Below, piece after piece: positions 7,234 to 15,730 of a stretch of DNA of 35,018 nucleotides (its first letter is position 1; the number at the start of each line of letters is the position of its first letter). Under the pieces are notes generated by a model. That model saw only the letters and a program-made list of their open reading frames with translations, was not told the DNA's origin and did no database searches. The DNA lies in contig CAMTMX010000032.1 in assembly GCA_947073495.1 (NCBI GenBank), positions 1 through 35,018 of the forward strand, written 5' to 3'. A program made the translations under genes and the position numbers. Origin of the DNA: an uncultured Porphyromonadaceae bacterium (GTDB lineage Bacteria; Bacteroidota; Bacteroidia; Bacteroidales; Muribaculaceae).

Positions 7234-7758
7234 TTAGTGTCTTTTAAACTTTGAGACATAGGTTTCTTTGCTTTCAGATACCATTTTCCAATCATCATAA
7301 TTCCAATCTTGATATTTATAGGTGAAAGTCAATTCATCTCCATCTTGAGTGATTGTTCCTACATAACGATCCAGGTCACATTCCATTATGGTGAGTTTAT
7401 TACCCTCAAGTTGATAGATGGGTTCGAATTCATCATCATATGTGTCAATCATACTATCCCATTTGGAAACAGTGTATTCATTCAAATTAGAAGCACTTCC
7501 ATAGACAATAAAACATTTCTTACCTGAAAATTTTTTATCATTAGAAGTAAATTGTGAATCAAAGAATATAAGGGCCTCTCCCACACACAATCCTTGATCT
7601 TCACCATTTCTATCATTGTTAGTTTCAACACATACACATGTGCCGACGATATTCATTGAAGAGGATGGTTCATCTTTATCATCGCTACCACAGGCAACAA
7701 AACTCATGCTGCCAAGTATTGCCCAAAGTGAGAACAAAAGAAATTTTAAAATTTTCAT
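7234..7758 (-). CDS. Lipocalin-like lipoprotein
   Basis: This 174-residue lipoprotein has a hydrophobic signal ending in FVAC (Cys23), then GSDDKDEPSSS, the acidic/serine linker common in exported Bacteroidota lipoproteins. The body, with the start IVGTCVCVE, the strand pattern YQLEGNKLTIME and the ending GDELTFTYKY..., resembles the lipocalin-like domains common in this phylum, which form a small calyx and may bind hydrophobic ligands. The assignment is by pattern only. It is convergent with the hydrolase gene across the strong hairpin. Two extra Cys in CVCVE and one in GLCVGEA could form disulphides. Confidence 0.65.
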   Translation of the reverse strand: MKILKFLLFSLWAILGSMSFVACGSDDKDEPSSSMNIVGTCVCVETNNDRNGEDQGLCVGEALIFFDSQFTSNDKKFSGKKCFIVYGSASNLNEYTVSKWDSMIDTYDDEFEPIYQLEGNKLTIMECDLDRYVGTITQDGDELTFTYKYQDWNYDDWKMVSESKETYVSKFKRH

Positions 7759-7838
7759 AATAATGAATCTTTATTTTATTCCAATAATAACACTATATGG
7801 AGTTGAGGTTCTATGAATTTTTATTAACAGTATCCCGA

Positions 7839-8201
7839 TCAATCAGTAAACTCAATTATTGTTCCTGAAGCTATTGCTTTTGATTTGTTGTGAATAAGAA
7901 CCATTTTATTCTTATACGCAACATTCACATTGACAATTGCTCTTGAGCCGGTAAGATTGGCATTCTTATACATTTCAGCCATTGCTGATTCCCTAAGGGA
8001 TTTCTTAGACATTCCTCCGATGCCAAACCAATAATTCTGTGTGGATTCTCCTTGAACCGATCCGATGACTTTGTAATTTTTTTTAGCTAAAACCACCTCG
8101 GTTTGAGTGACATTCTGATTAGAAGTCGCTTCTTTGCTTATGTTGCAACTTGTAAAAAGTAAGCCCACACAAGCAATCCCTACTAATAGAAACTTTTTCA
8201 T
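7839..8201 (-). CDS. DUF6567-type lipoprotein
   Basis: This 120-residue lipoprotein has the signal MKKFLLVGIACVGLLFTSC with lipobox Cys19. The mature part matches my recollection of the DUF6567 family: VVLAKKNYKVIGSVQGE, FGIGGMSKKSLRESAMAEMYKNA, then NLTGSRAIVNV and a final GTIIEF. Its function is unknown. It is the last gene left of the integrase region, so the mobile element's left end is probably just beyond its start codon. No clear -7 box was seen upstream. Confidence 0.7.
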   Translation of the reverse strand: MKKFLLVGIACVGLLFTSCNISKEATSNQNVTQTEVVLAKKNYKVIGSVQGESTQNYWFGIGGMSKKSLRESAMAEMYKNANLTGSRAIVNVNVAYKNKMVLIHNKSKAIASGTIIEFTD

Positions 8202-8372
8202 GAGTAGATCAGATACCGGCGGACCCTCTCGTCAGTAAAATAAGTTATAATAAAAGAAAGCGTGGAACTTAAATCAATAAAAAGTAATTGAAAATAAAGG
8301 ATAGAAAATAGAAATAAAAGCATAACAACTGAAAATAAAATCACTGATATACAGCAGTTTTATTGCAATCTT

Positions 8373-8436
8373 ATTTGGGAACAATCTTTTAAATCATCTT
8401 AAACGCTTGCAAGTTTCTTTGGGATTATTGGGAACA
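8373..8436. repeat. Repeated TTGGGAACA motifs left of the integrase
   Basis: ATTTGGGAACAA (8373-8384) and TTGGGAACA (8428-8436) lie upstream of the integrase. The 12-base motif occurs inverted as TTGTTCCCAAAT at 17140-17151 just after the relaxase gene. Short repeats at both ends of an integrase-bearing segment may be recombinase arm sites or element ends; this is inference. The rest of 8202-8372 is AT-rich with no gene. Confidence 0.35.
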
Positions 8437-8452
8437 TTTACGGGAAACATAT

Positions 8453-8460
8453 TACCTTTG
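8453..8460 (+). promoter_or_regulatory. -7 box TACCTTTG for the integrase operon
   Basis: TACCTTTG followed by CAC is a good TAnnTTTG match, about 29 bases before the first integrase start codon. Confidence 0.6.
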
Positions 8461-8488
8461 CACATAGAAACATAAAACCGACAAGAAC

Positions 8489-9805
8489 ATGAAGGCAAGC
8501 GTATATCTCAGAGAGGTGAAAAAGGACGGGAAACCAGGTGTCTCCTGTATCTGTTTCCGTGTGCGTGACAAGGGAATCGACATCAAAGCCGCGTCCGAGT
8601 TGCAGGTCGTTGACAAATATTGGGATGGCGATGCGCTAAGGTATCGCAGAAATTCTATCGTGGACAAGAACGAACAGAAGCGAATCCCTGAACAGATTGC
8701 CGCCATCATTGAGCATATTGAGTCTTCCTTTGACCGGAACAAGGCTGATGGAAGTTGGTTGAGGCAGGCTATTGAGGATGTGCTTCATCCGAATCTGGCA
8801 TACGAGCGCGAACATCCGAACCTGTTGCTAAGGCTGTCGGATTACATCAGTCAGCATGAGGGAACCAAACAGACTAAAGCCCAGATAGAGAACCTGTACC
8901 GCAAATTGACAAGATATGTAGCCTACAACCGTGAGATTATGGGAAACAAGGACTTCAACATTTTTGTCGAGACTATCTCGTTGGAAGACATGAACGACTT
9001 CCGTGACTATGTAGTTAATGAGCACCTGCTGTATCTTGAACATCCTGACTTCTACAAGGATTATATCCCTGCCCAATACAAGCCGAAGGAGAAGTCAGGC
9101 ACTACCATCATCAACACGATGAATCTTCTTTGCGTTTTTCTGCACTGGTGCAAGAAGATGGGTTACACAAGCAATGAGGCATTCCTACAGTATGGATGTA
9201 AAGTTCCCATATATGGAGACCCATTTTACCTCTCCATAGAGGAACGCAATATTCTCTATGAGGCAGACCTCTCTTCTGCCCCACAGCTGGAGGTCATCCG
9301 TGACATCTTTGTCTTCCACTGCTATATCGGTTGCCGCGTGGGCGACCTGTACCGCCTGACAAGGGAGAACGTGAAGGACGGCTTCGTGGAGTATATGCCA
9401 CAGAAGACAAAGAAATGCGAGGCAAAGACGGTCAGGGTACCGTTGCACGAGAAAGCCCTCCGGATACTCTCCAAATATGAAGGTTCCGATTCAGACAGGC
9501 TGCTACCATTCAAACCTATCTATATATATAATAATGGAATAAGGGAACTGCTGAAGCAATGCGGTATTGACAGGATGGTGACGGTGCTTGACACTCACGG
9601 CTACAAGACCGTGCAAAAGCCTTTGTATGAGGAGGCATCGAGCCTTACGGCGCGAAAGACTTTTGTCGGCAACCTCTACAAGCAGGTACCCGACCCTAAT
9701 CTGATTGCGTCCATGTCCGTGCATGTGGAGGGAAGCCGTGCCTTTGCCCGCTACCGCAACATTGACGATGAAATGAAGCGCAAACTCGTTGAAATGATTA
9801 ACTAA
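8489..9805 (+). CDS. Tyrosine recombinase (first of a tandem pair), altered active site
   Basis: This 438-residue site-specific recombinase has an N-terminal arm-binding region (about 1-110), a SAM-like core-binding domain (about 110-230) and a C-terminal catalytic domain. Visible catalytic residues are the Arg in CYIGCRVGD, Lys in QKTKK, Arg389, His412 and the nucleophile Tyr422 in AFARYR. The HxxR histidine is replaced: the motif reads LTAR with Leu386 (CTT, one base from CAT). The usual SGHSEGS box reads SVHVEGS. The second integrase keeps both motifs, so this copy may be weakened or may act as a partner. It is the first gene of a three-gene operon with 15 bases before the next. Confidence 0.9.
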   Translation: MKASVYLREVKKDGKPGVSCICFRVRDKGIDIKAASELQVVDKYWDGDALRYRRNSIVDKNEQKRIPEQIAAIIEHIESSFDRNKADGSWLRQAIEDVLHPNLAYEREHPNLLLRLSDYISQHEGTKQTKAQIENLYRKLTRYVAYNREIMGNKDFNIFVETISLEDMNDFRDYVVNEHLLYLEHPDFYKDYIPAQYKPKEKSGTTIINTMNLLCVFLHWCKKMGYTSNEAFLQYGCKVPIYGDPFYLSIEERNILYEADLSSAPQLEVIRDIFVFHCYIGCRVGDLYRLTRENVKDGFVEYMPQKTKKCEAKTVRVPLHEKALRILSKYEGSDSDRLLPFKPIYIYNNGIRELLKQCGIDRMVTVLDTHGYKTVQKPLYEEASSLTARKTFVGNLYKQVPDPNLIASMSVHVEGSRAFARYRNIDDEMKRKLVEMIN

Positions 9806-9820
9806 GCAAGCATACAGACT

Positions 9821-11152
9821 ATGAAAGTGACCGCATTTATAAGGAAGACCGCATCTAAGAACAATGTCACCGACCTTGCAAGGGTGTATTTCCGCCTGCG
9901 TGACAAGGGAGGCGTAGATATCAAGGCGGCAAGCGAACTCTCCATCAGCCCCAACCACTGGAGTGCGGAGAAACAAGGCTACAAATCCCGTGTGGCACTC
10001 GTCTCGGACGAGAAACGCATGAAATTTGACGAGGAGATACAGAACATCACCCGGCTTATTGTCAAGGAATACCGCCGTGGTGTGGACGGAAAGTGGCTAC
10101 AGTCATTGATTGAGGAATACCACCATCCTGGCATCAACTCCCATTTCGGGAGCAAGAACGACGAATACCGTCTGGTGACTCAAATACAGCATTATGTTGA
10201 TGAGACCATACTGGCAACGGACAGCCGCAAGCATCACCTTGCCAATATAGACAAGATTGGCAGGTACGAGCGATTTCAGAGGGAAGTGATGCACCGCCGC
10301 GGATTCCAGCTCAACATTGACTCGATAACCGCAGACGACTTGCGCGACCTGAAGCGATGGATGCAGGAGGAGCATTCCTATGGCGAGCAGTTTCCTCTTT
10401 TCTATAAGGACATCCCCGAGAGCAAGTACAAGTGGGAGCGTTCCGAGAACAGCATCACAGGCTGCTTCTACAGAATCCGCACCGTCATCAAATGGTGCAT
10501 CAGGAAGGGCATGACCAAGAACAACCCCTTTGACCAATACCAGATAGCCCAGCCCATGTACGGCGACCCGTTCTTCCTGAACTTGGAGGAGCGTGACAAA
10601 GTCTATTATGCCGACCTTAGCGCATTTGACCCGTGCTATGCTGTATATCGTGACGTGTTTATGTTCCAGTGTCTGATAGGATGCCGTGTGAGTGACCTGA
10701 ACTCGCTGACCAAGGCAAACCTCGTGGATGGGTGTATAGAGTATATCCCCCAAAAGACCAAACATGAGCACGCCAACACGGTGCGTGTACCACTTAACCA
10801 AAAGGCCAAGGACATCCTTTCACGATACATCGATCTTGATGATGCCCTGCTACCACGCTTCACACAGACCATGTACAACAAGATGATCAAGCGCATCCTC
10901 AAACACGTGGGCATAAACCGCATGGTTCGCACACTGAATCCTAAGACCAGACAGGACGAGGCACGTCCGCTTTGGGAGGTCGCCACAAGCCATACTGCAC
11001 GCAAGACCTTTATCGGGAACCTCTATAAGCAGGTAAAAGACCCCAATCTGATAGCATCGATGTCGGGACACTCCGAGGGAAGCCGTGCCTTTGCCCGCTA
11101 CCGCAAGATAGACGATGAAATGAAGAAAGAGCTTGTAAACCTGCTCGACTGA
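9821..11152 (+). CDS. Tyrosine recombinase (second of a tandem pair)
   Basis: This 443-residue integrase is clearly paralogous to its upstream neighbour throughout, sharing for example the VYFRLRDKG start and the RxFARYRxIDDEMK end. All catalytic residues are present: Arg in CLIGCRVSD, Lys in QKTKH, HTAR with His391 and Arg394, SGHSEGS with His417, and Tyr427. It is expected to integrate and excise the element, alone or with the first integrase. Tandem integrases are found in several Bacteroides mobilizable and conjugative elements. It is co-transcribed with the genes on each side. Confidence 0.92.
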   Translation: MKVTAFIRKTASKNNVTDLARVYFRLRDKGGVDIKAASELSISPNHWSAEKQGYKSRVALVSDEKRMKFDEEIQNITRLIVKEYRRGVDGKWLQSLIEEYHHPGINSHFGSKNDEYRLVTQIQHYVDETILATDSRKHHLANIDKIGRYERFQREVMHRRGFQLNIDSITADDLRDLKRWMQEEHSYGEQFPLFYKDIPESKYKWERSENSITGCFYRIRTVIKWCIRKGMTKNNPFDQYQIAQPMYGDPFFLNLEERDKVYYADLSAFDPCYAVYRDVFMFQCLIGCRVSDLNSLTKANLVDGCIEYIPQKTKHEHANTVRVPLNQKAKDILSRYIDLDDALLPRFTQTMYNKMIKRILKHVGINRMVRTLNPKTRQDEARPLWEVATSHTARKTFIGNLYKQVKDPNLIASMSGHSEGSRAFARYRKIDDEMKKELVNLLD

Positions 11153-11155
11153 CAT

Positions 11156-12259
11156 ATGATGAAGGACAAAGAAAAACAGGAAAAGTTCGAGGCGTTCAAA
11201 GCCGGAATCCTCAAATGGAAGAACGAACATAGGGAAGAGTATAACGAGTTTGCCCGTATCATGACAAACTGTGATGAGACCTTCTATTATCAGATATCCA
11301 AGGCTGTCAGCGGTCAGATGCGACATATCGCAAGGGAATGGGAACTGACGTGGGGCGATGATGGGGATGAGTCATTTGACTCCATTTTTATACTGGTCTC
11401 CAAAGAGAATCTTCCACAGAAGATTGACGAAATTTTTTCCGTGCCTGTTCCTGACACAGAGAAGAAGTGCAGATGGATGAATATAGCCAGACGCATGATT
11501 GGCATGAAGACAAAGATGAAGGTTAGGCTGTCCGCTCCTCTTTTGCTGAGCTGGCTGTTTTACGGAAAGAGTTTTGAAAGCATGGTAGCAATGTTGGAGA
11601 AACAGATGTCAAATCCCCATATAGAGCGAATCGACAGGATGAAATGCTCGCTTGCTTACAAAAGCATCATTGCCGTCAGCGTTAAGGGCGGTTATCGGAC
11701 AAAGGATGATTGGGAACGCTATTTCGCCATGGAAAAAGCAGACAAGAACAAAGAAACAGGGGAATGGGCGTTGCAGGACGTGATGCAAGACATGACTGTA
11801 GAAACTGAAGAAGTGTCAGAAACTGAGGGTGTGCAGCATACGATGCCCGGACGGAAGAAGTCAAAGGAGAACCCTCTTATAGACTATCTGCCAACTGACA
11901 GCGGTGAGACTATTGTATCCTCCATCCGCAGCTTCGTCATAAGCCACCAGTCTGCCATGCAGCAAGCCTTGCCATATTTTGTGCTAAGGGAAATGCCGCT
12001 CCGACTTCCATTACTCAATGGAGTGGAATATGCCATTGCCATGACCAAGCAGTTCCCCGAAGTCAGCGAACTTCGCAGCGACCATTCTCTCAGGCAAGCG
12101 GTCGGGAAACTGGCAGGAACGGACACTCAGATGTTGATGAAGAATGGAAAGATGCAAGTATGCCGGCATATTGAAAGTGACGAATATCGGGAATTGCTTA
12201 GGCTGCTTCGGGATGATTTGAGCGAATGGTTTGGTTTCACAAGACATAAAGGTATTTGA
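11156..12259 (+). CDS. DUF6043-type mobile-element protein
   Basis: This 367-residue soluble protein starts with a highly charged segment (MMKDKEKQEKFEAFKAG) and begins three bases after the second integrase stop, so it belongs to the integrase operon. No enzymatic motif is visible. A serine/glutamate-rich linker at about 220-245 separates an N-terminal helical domain from a C-terminal part. Position and size fit the family I remember as DUF6043, found next to integrases in Bacteroides elements; the exact number should be confirmed. A second ATG follows the first directly. Its role may be in recombination or element regulation, which is inference. Confidence 0.6.
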   Translation: MMKDKEKQEKFEAFKAGILKWKNEHREEYNEFARIMTNCDETFYYQISKAVSGQMRHIAREWELTWGDDGDESFDSIFILVSKENLPQKIDEIFSVPVPDTEKKCRWMNIARRMIGMKTKMKVRLSAPLLLSWLFYGKSFESMVAMLEKQMSNPHIERIDRMKCSLAYKSIIAVSVKGGYRTKDDWERYFAMEKADKNKETGEWALQDVMQDMTVETEEVSETEGVQHTMPGRKKSKENPLIDYLPTDSGETIVSSIRSFVISHQSAMQQALPYFVLREMPLRLPLLNGVEYAIAMTKQFPEVSELRSDHSLRQAVGKLAGTDTQMLMKNGKMQVCRHIESDEYRELLRLLRDDLSEWFGFTRHKGI

Positions 12260-12266
12260 CATTCAG

Positions 12267-12339
12267 ACTTAGTTACTATACTTAATCTACTTTTTTGATA
12301 TGAACTTGGTTACTTTGAGCTGATGCAAGGTAACCAAGT
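12267..12339. repeat. Three ACTTRGTTAC elements forming a hairpin
   Basis: ACTTAGTTAC (12267) and ACTTGGTTAC (12304) are direct copies. The second pairs perfectly over 10 bases with GTAACCAAGT (12330-12339) across a 16-base loop. The position just after the DUF6043-type gene suggests transcription termination or a protein-binding site. Confidence 0.45.
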
Positions 12340-12469
12340 CTGCATTTATTTGGCACAAAATCAAAGCGTAATCGTGATTTTATTGCAGCTTTCCCCTTGT
12401 CACAAATTGTCTTATTTGTCATGACAATTAAGACAATCCGCTTTCTTTCATCCCCTTACATTATCCCTA

Positions 12470-12477
12470 TAATTTTG
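12470..12477 (+). promoter_or_regulatory. -7 box TAATTTTG of the replication/mobilization operon
   Basis: TAATTTTG followed by CAC is a strong TAnnTTTG match. Transcription would begin inside the left arm of the hairpin immediately downstream. Confidence 0.6.
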
Positions 12478-12519
12478 CACCGTCAAATCTTTCCCGAGGT
12501 TTGACGGTGTCTCTTTTTT
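12478..12519 (+). terminator. Attenuator-type terminator at the transcript 5' end
   Basis: CACCGTCAAA (12478-12487) pairs perfectly with TTTGACGGTG (12500-12509) around a 12-base loop, followed by TCTCTTTTTT. This is a textbook intrinsic terminator, yet it lies directly after the promoter and about 70 bases before the first gene. Transcripts should often stop at about 40 nt unless something prevents it. Confidence 0.7.
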
Positions 12520-12557
12520 ATGTGCCATCGGAAGGGAGACATCAGGGATTTCAGGTG

Positions 12558-12590
12558 ATGGCCATAGTATCAGAATCAAAAACATTATAG
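12558..12590 (+). CDS. Possible 10-codon leader peptide
   Basis: ATG GCC ATA ... TTA TAG encodes MAIVSESKTL and stops one base before the ATG of the helix-turn-helix gene. It lies in the leader behind the attenuator. A ribosome finishing here could re-initiate at the next gene. This is inferred from position only. Confidence 0.3.
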   Translation: MAIVSESKTL

Positions 12591-12591
12591 T

Positions 12592-12942
12592 ATGGCTATA
12601 AATTTACAATCCTTGGTCGAGCAGGGTGCGAATGTCAGGATAGAAATCACTGCTGCCGACCTCAAGATGTTCGGTGAGGGAATTGCCGAGCGGGCTATCA
12701 TGGTTTACAGACAAGAGATAGAGAGCAAGAAACCACAGGAGGAGACCTATTATAACACACGTGAGGTGAAGGAACTCCTCAACGTATGTGATGGCACGCT
12801 CAATCTTTGGGCAAAGCGTGGCTATCTCGTACCCGTCAAGGTCGGGAACAAGAACATATATGCCATGAGTGATGTCCGCCGCATTCAAACAGGCGGCAGG
12901 AGCGACACTGTAACCAACTACTGCAAAAGGAAGGAGGCATGA
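12592..12942 (+). CDS. Helix-turn-helix (MerR/excisionase-like) protein
   Basis: This 116-residue protein has an N-terminal helical part (1-50), then YYNTREVKELLNVCDGTLNLWAKRGYLVPVKVGNKNIYAMSDV (about 53-95). That is the winged helix-turn-helix pattern of MerR and Xis-like proteins: xxEVxxLLxVxxxTLxxWxxxGxLxPxxxGxxxxYxxxD. It is the first gene of the operon behind the attenuator and overlaps the next by 4 bases (ATGA). Proteins of this type in Bacteroides elements act as excision or regulatory factors, and this is a candidate excisionase. Confidence 0.75.
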   Translation: MAINLQSLVEQGANVRIEITAADLKMFGEGIAERAIMVYRQEIESKKPQEETYYNTREVKELLNVCDGTLNLWAKRGYLVPVKVGNKNIYAMSDVRRIQTGGRSDTVTNYCKRKEA

Positions 12943-14366
12943 GCATGGGTATCGCACAGGAAATATGCAACAAGGTCATGTCGGAGGTACAAGGTATCAA
13001 AGACACAGGTTTTCCTTTGGACGCCTTCCCCGAGAGGGTGCAGACCATCATCCTTGATATGGTAAGGTACGAAAACTTCAAGGTGGAGTATATAGCTCCT
13101 GCCATGCTCTCGGCAGTTTCTTCCGCTTTGGGAGGGACATACTATGTTAGGGTGAAAGGCCAATGGATAACCAATGCCGCACTCTACATAATCATGGTGG
13201 GCAGACCGGGACTGGGCAAGACACCGCCTCTTGAAGCGGCATTCTGTCCCATACGCTGGAACGACAATGCGAAGATAGAGAAGTTCAAGGCTGACATGGC
13301 CGCTTATCAAAATGCTGCGAAGGAGAGCAAAAGCGACTGCGGCATGGAGAAGCCGGTACTGTCACGCACTCTTGTATCAGACTTCACTCCTGAGGCTCTG
13401 CTCCATGCCCATCACAACTCCCCTCGCGGTGTCACAATCCTGGTGGATGAGATTATGGGCATGTTCAATTCCGCCAACCGCAACAACAACGGACAGCTGA
13501 TAGAGCAGCTGCTGACGGCATGGAGCGGAGGCGCACTGGATGTGGTACGTGTGAACAATCCCATACCGCTCCATATCGAACACCCCTGCATCAATATGAT
13601 AGGAACCACACAGACGAAGCGTATGGGAGAGCTGATGAAGAAGGGATATGAGGAGAACGGACTGCTTGACCGTATTCTGTTCACGCTTCCCAAGATACAG
13701 CAGCTGGCACTTTGGACGAAGGAAAAGGACAACTCTACACACCATCGTTCCGCTTCCGCCATGGAGGCATGGCAGAGCGTCATCAGCAAAGTTCTTGCCC
13801 TTGACTATAAGACAGATGAGGACGGAACGGAACAGAAATCTCATATTATAGACATGGAGGAAGAAGCCAGGGATGAGTTCATCGCAAGTCACAATGCCAC
13901 CATACGGCGAACAAATGCCATAGAGGATGACAACATGATAGAGTCCCGCCCGATGAAAGCCCCTGTCCATGTGGTACGCATCGCACTTATCCTACAGGTG
14001 TTGCGCTATGCGTGTGGCGAGAGCCATCTCCAGTTCGTGACTAAACAGGCGATGCATGGAGCTATAAGGTTGATGGAATATTTCGAGGATTCCTACTACA
14101 GGATAAGGGAGTATGTCGCCAACGACGCCTGTGACGAGCCGTCAAGGGAACTGTTCTCGATGCTGAACGATTCGTTCACTACCGCGGAGGCTCTTGTCGC
14201 AGGGAAGCAGCTAAAGGTGACCGACCGCACGGTGATGAACTACCTCAAAGAACTTCTCAAAAACCGTCTTGTCCATAAAATCCGGCAAGGGGAATACCGG
14301 AAGACGGTCTTTGATGAATTTACAAAAGGCAGTGTTGAGGGGGAATCTAAGTCCAAACTGCAATGA
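12939..14366 (+). CDS. DUF3987-family P-loop ATPase (helicase-like replication protein)
   Basis: This 475-residue protein has Walker A GRPGLGKT at 88-95 and a Walker B-like TILVDEIMG near 166-174, in the arrangement of DUF3987 proteins from Bacteroides elements. The C-terminal part (about 400-460) looks like a winged helix (LKVTDRTVMNYLKELLKNRLVHKI). These proteins are thought to support replication of the excised circle together with a primase-like partner, which fits the DUF6371 protein encoded next. Its start overlaps the helix-turn-helix stop (ATGA), so the two are translationally coupled. Confidence 0.82.
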   Translation: MSMGIAQEICNKVMSEVQGIKDTGFPLDAFPERVQTIILDMVRYENFKVEYIAPAMLSAVSSALGGTYYVRVKGQWITNAALYIIMVGRPGLGKTPPLEAAFCPIRWNDNAKIEKFKADMAAYQNAAKESKSDCGMEKPVLSRTLVSDFTPEALLHAHHNSPRGVTILVDEIMGMFNSANRNNNGQLIEQLLTAWSGGALDVVRVNNPIPLHIEHPCINMIGTTQTKRMGELMKKGYEENGLLDRILFTLPKIQQLALWTKEKDNSTHHRSASAMEAWQSVISKVLALDYKTDEDGTEQKSHIIDMEEEARDEFIASHNATIRRTNAIEDDNMIESRPMKAPVHVVRIALILQVLRYACGESHLQFVTKQAMHGAIRLMEYFEDSYYRIREYVANDACDEPSRELFSMLNDSFTTAEALVAGKQLKVTDRTVMNYLKELLKNRLVHKIRQGEYRKTVFDEFTKGSVEGESKSKLQ

Positions 14367-14383
14367 ATAAACCTCTGTTTCAC

Positions 14384-14479
14384 ATTTCAGTTTCTTCAGT
14401 TTTTCAGAAGAAGGATACAAAGATGTCTGTGCCATACATTCCTGGTTTCTGCAAAACTGAAAGAACTGAAAACTGAAAT
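14384..14479. repeat. Inverted clusters of three CTGAA units
   Basis: The left arm (14384-14407) read on the minus strand and the right arm (14455-14479) each hold three CTGAA units in ACTGAAA context, and the arms are mutually complementary with small offsets. The spacer is about 47 bases. It lies between the DUF3987 ATPase and DUF6371 genes. Such clustered short repeats can be iterons of a replication origin or an operator. Confidence 0.55.
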
Positions 14480-14506
14480 CGCCGTAATCTAATTTCAGAA
14501 ACGAAT

Positions 14507-15532
14507 ATGGAACAATATAGATTTCATTTGGAGAAATACCATACCGGGTGTAAAAAGCAGTGTCCCAAATGTGGCTGCAAAGCCTGTTTTACACGCTATG
14601 TTGACAGTAAAAGGGAAATTACATTTCCCGACTATGTCGGCAGGTGTGACCACGAACAAAGTTGTGGCTATCACTTTACGCCAAGAGACTATTTTCAAGA
14701 AAATCCGGACATTCTCAAAGTCATGATGAAAGAAAAACAAGACACGATACAAATATCTCCTGCTCCTCAACAAGAACCACAACCGTCATTCATAGACAAT
14801 GTCATCATGGAGCAGACGTTGTCACACTATGACATTAACCCTTTGTACACATTCCTTGCCAGATGCATGGGAAAGGAAGAGAGCGACAGGTTGAGCCGCC
14901 TTTACCGGATAGGCACGTCAAGGAAATGGGGAGGTGCTGCCATATTCTGGCAGGTGGATTGCAGTAATCGTGTCCGTGCAGGAAAGATCATGCTTTATAA
15001 TGCTACGACAGGCAAAAGGGTGAAGCATCCCCAGTCGCACGTCTGCTGGGTGCATACGGAAATGAAACTGAAAGACTATAACCTCAGCCAGTGCTTCTTC
15101 GGCGAGCATCTTCTTCCCTTATATCCCGACAGGAAGGTCTTTGTGGTGGAGAGTGAGAAGACGGCTGTCATCGCTTCCCATTTCATGCCGGACGTGTTGT
15201 GGATAGCTACAGGAGGCAAGAACGGTTGTTTCAACGAACGTGCCGTTGCAGTCTTGGCTGGCAGGGATGTGGTGCTGATGCCTGACCTCGGAGCCACGCA
15301 GGAGTGGCAAGGCAAACTTCCCATACTGAAAAAGGTCTGCCGTTCCGCATCCGTCAATGACATATTGGAGGCAATGGCAACAGATGAACAGCGTAGTCTG
15401 GGACTCGACATTGCCGACTTCCTTTTGATGGAGGACACACCGCAAATGATACTCCAAAGGATGATTGACCGCAATCCTGCCTTACAGACGCTCATTGATG
15501 AGCTTGGCTTGCAAATAGTCGATGATCCGTAA
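14507..15532 (+). CDS. DUF6371-type zinc-finger/Toprim-like protein
   Basis: This 341-residue protein has an N-terminal zinc-binding region with CPKCGCKAC (about 19-27) and a second Cys/His cluster (CDHEQSCGYHF), as in primase zinc ribbons. The central part carries KVFVVESEKTAVIAS (about 207-221), matching the Toprim-type glutamate motif, and later VVLMPDLGA as the acidic motif. This is the architecture of DUF6371 mobile-element proteins, probably primase-like partners of the DUF3987 ATPase for replication of the excised element. The activity is inferred. A clear terminator follows the gene. Confidence 0.75.
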   Translation: MEQYRFHLEKYHTGCKKQCPKCGCKACFTRYVDSKREITFPDYVGRCDHEQSCGYHFTPRDYFQENPDILKVMMKEKQDTIQISPAPQQEPQPSFIDNVIMEQTLSHYDINPLYTFLARCMGKEESDRLSRLYRIGTSRKWGGAAIFWQVDCSNRVRAGKIMLYNATTGKRVKHPQSHVCWVHTEMKLKDYNLSQCFFGEHLLPLYPDRKVFVVESEKTAVIASHFMPDVLWIATGGKNGCFNERAVAVLAGRDVVLMPDLGATQEWQGKLPILKKVCRSASVNDILEAMATDEQRSLGLDIADFLLMEDTPQMILQRMIDRNPALQTLIDELGLQIVDDP

Positions 15533-15568
15533 TGTGGACAGCTTGCTGTCATAAGAAAAGGTATTTAT

Positions 15569-15596
15569 AAAATGCCCTAACTTTTTAGGGCATTTT
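15569..15596 (+). terminator. Intrinsic terminator after the replication genes
   Basis: AAAATGCCCTA pairs with TAGGGCATTTT around a 6-base loop, 37 bases after the DUF6371 stop. The A-rich and T-rich flanks make it potentially bidirectional. Confidence 0.7.
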
Positions 15597-15730
15597 CGTC
15601 TCTTCCCCTCTGCGAGCGGCAAAGCGAAAAAGCCCCATAAGCAGGCAGCTTGTGGCATCCATAGATGATGGAACGGCATTTTATAAAAAAGAAGGTTTTC
15701 AATTTATCACAAACAAAACAATTAAGAAAG
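15597..15730 (+). other. Probable origin of transfer (oriT) region
   Basis: A GC-rich stretch with GCGAGCGGCAAAGCG followed by AAAAAGCCCC and AAGCAGGCAGCTTG sits between the terminator and the relaxase gene. MobV relaxases usually nick just upstream of their own gene. The exact nick site cannot be read here, so the call rests on position and composition. Confidence 0.4.

Noticed and set aside
12918..13310. Long antisense frames inside the DUF3987, integrase and relaxase genes
   Set aside because: They are by-products of GC-richer codon usage in real genes, with no family resemblance or promoters.
14384..14479. CRISPR-like reading of the repeated CTGAA units
   Set aside because: The units are 5-8 bases, arranged as inverted clusters without unique spacers of regular length, and no cas genes are present.
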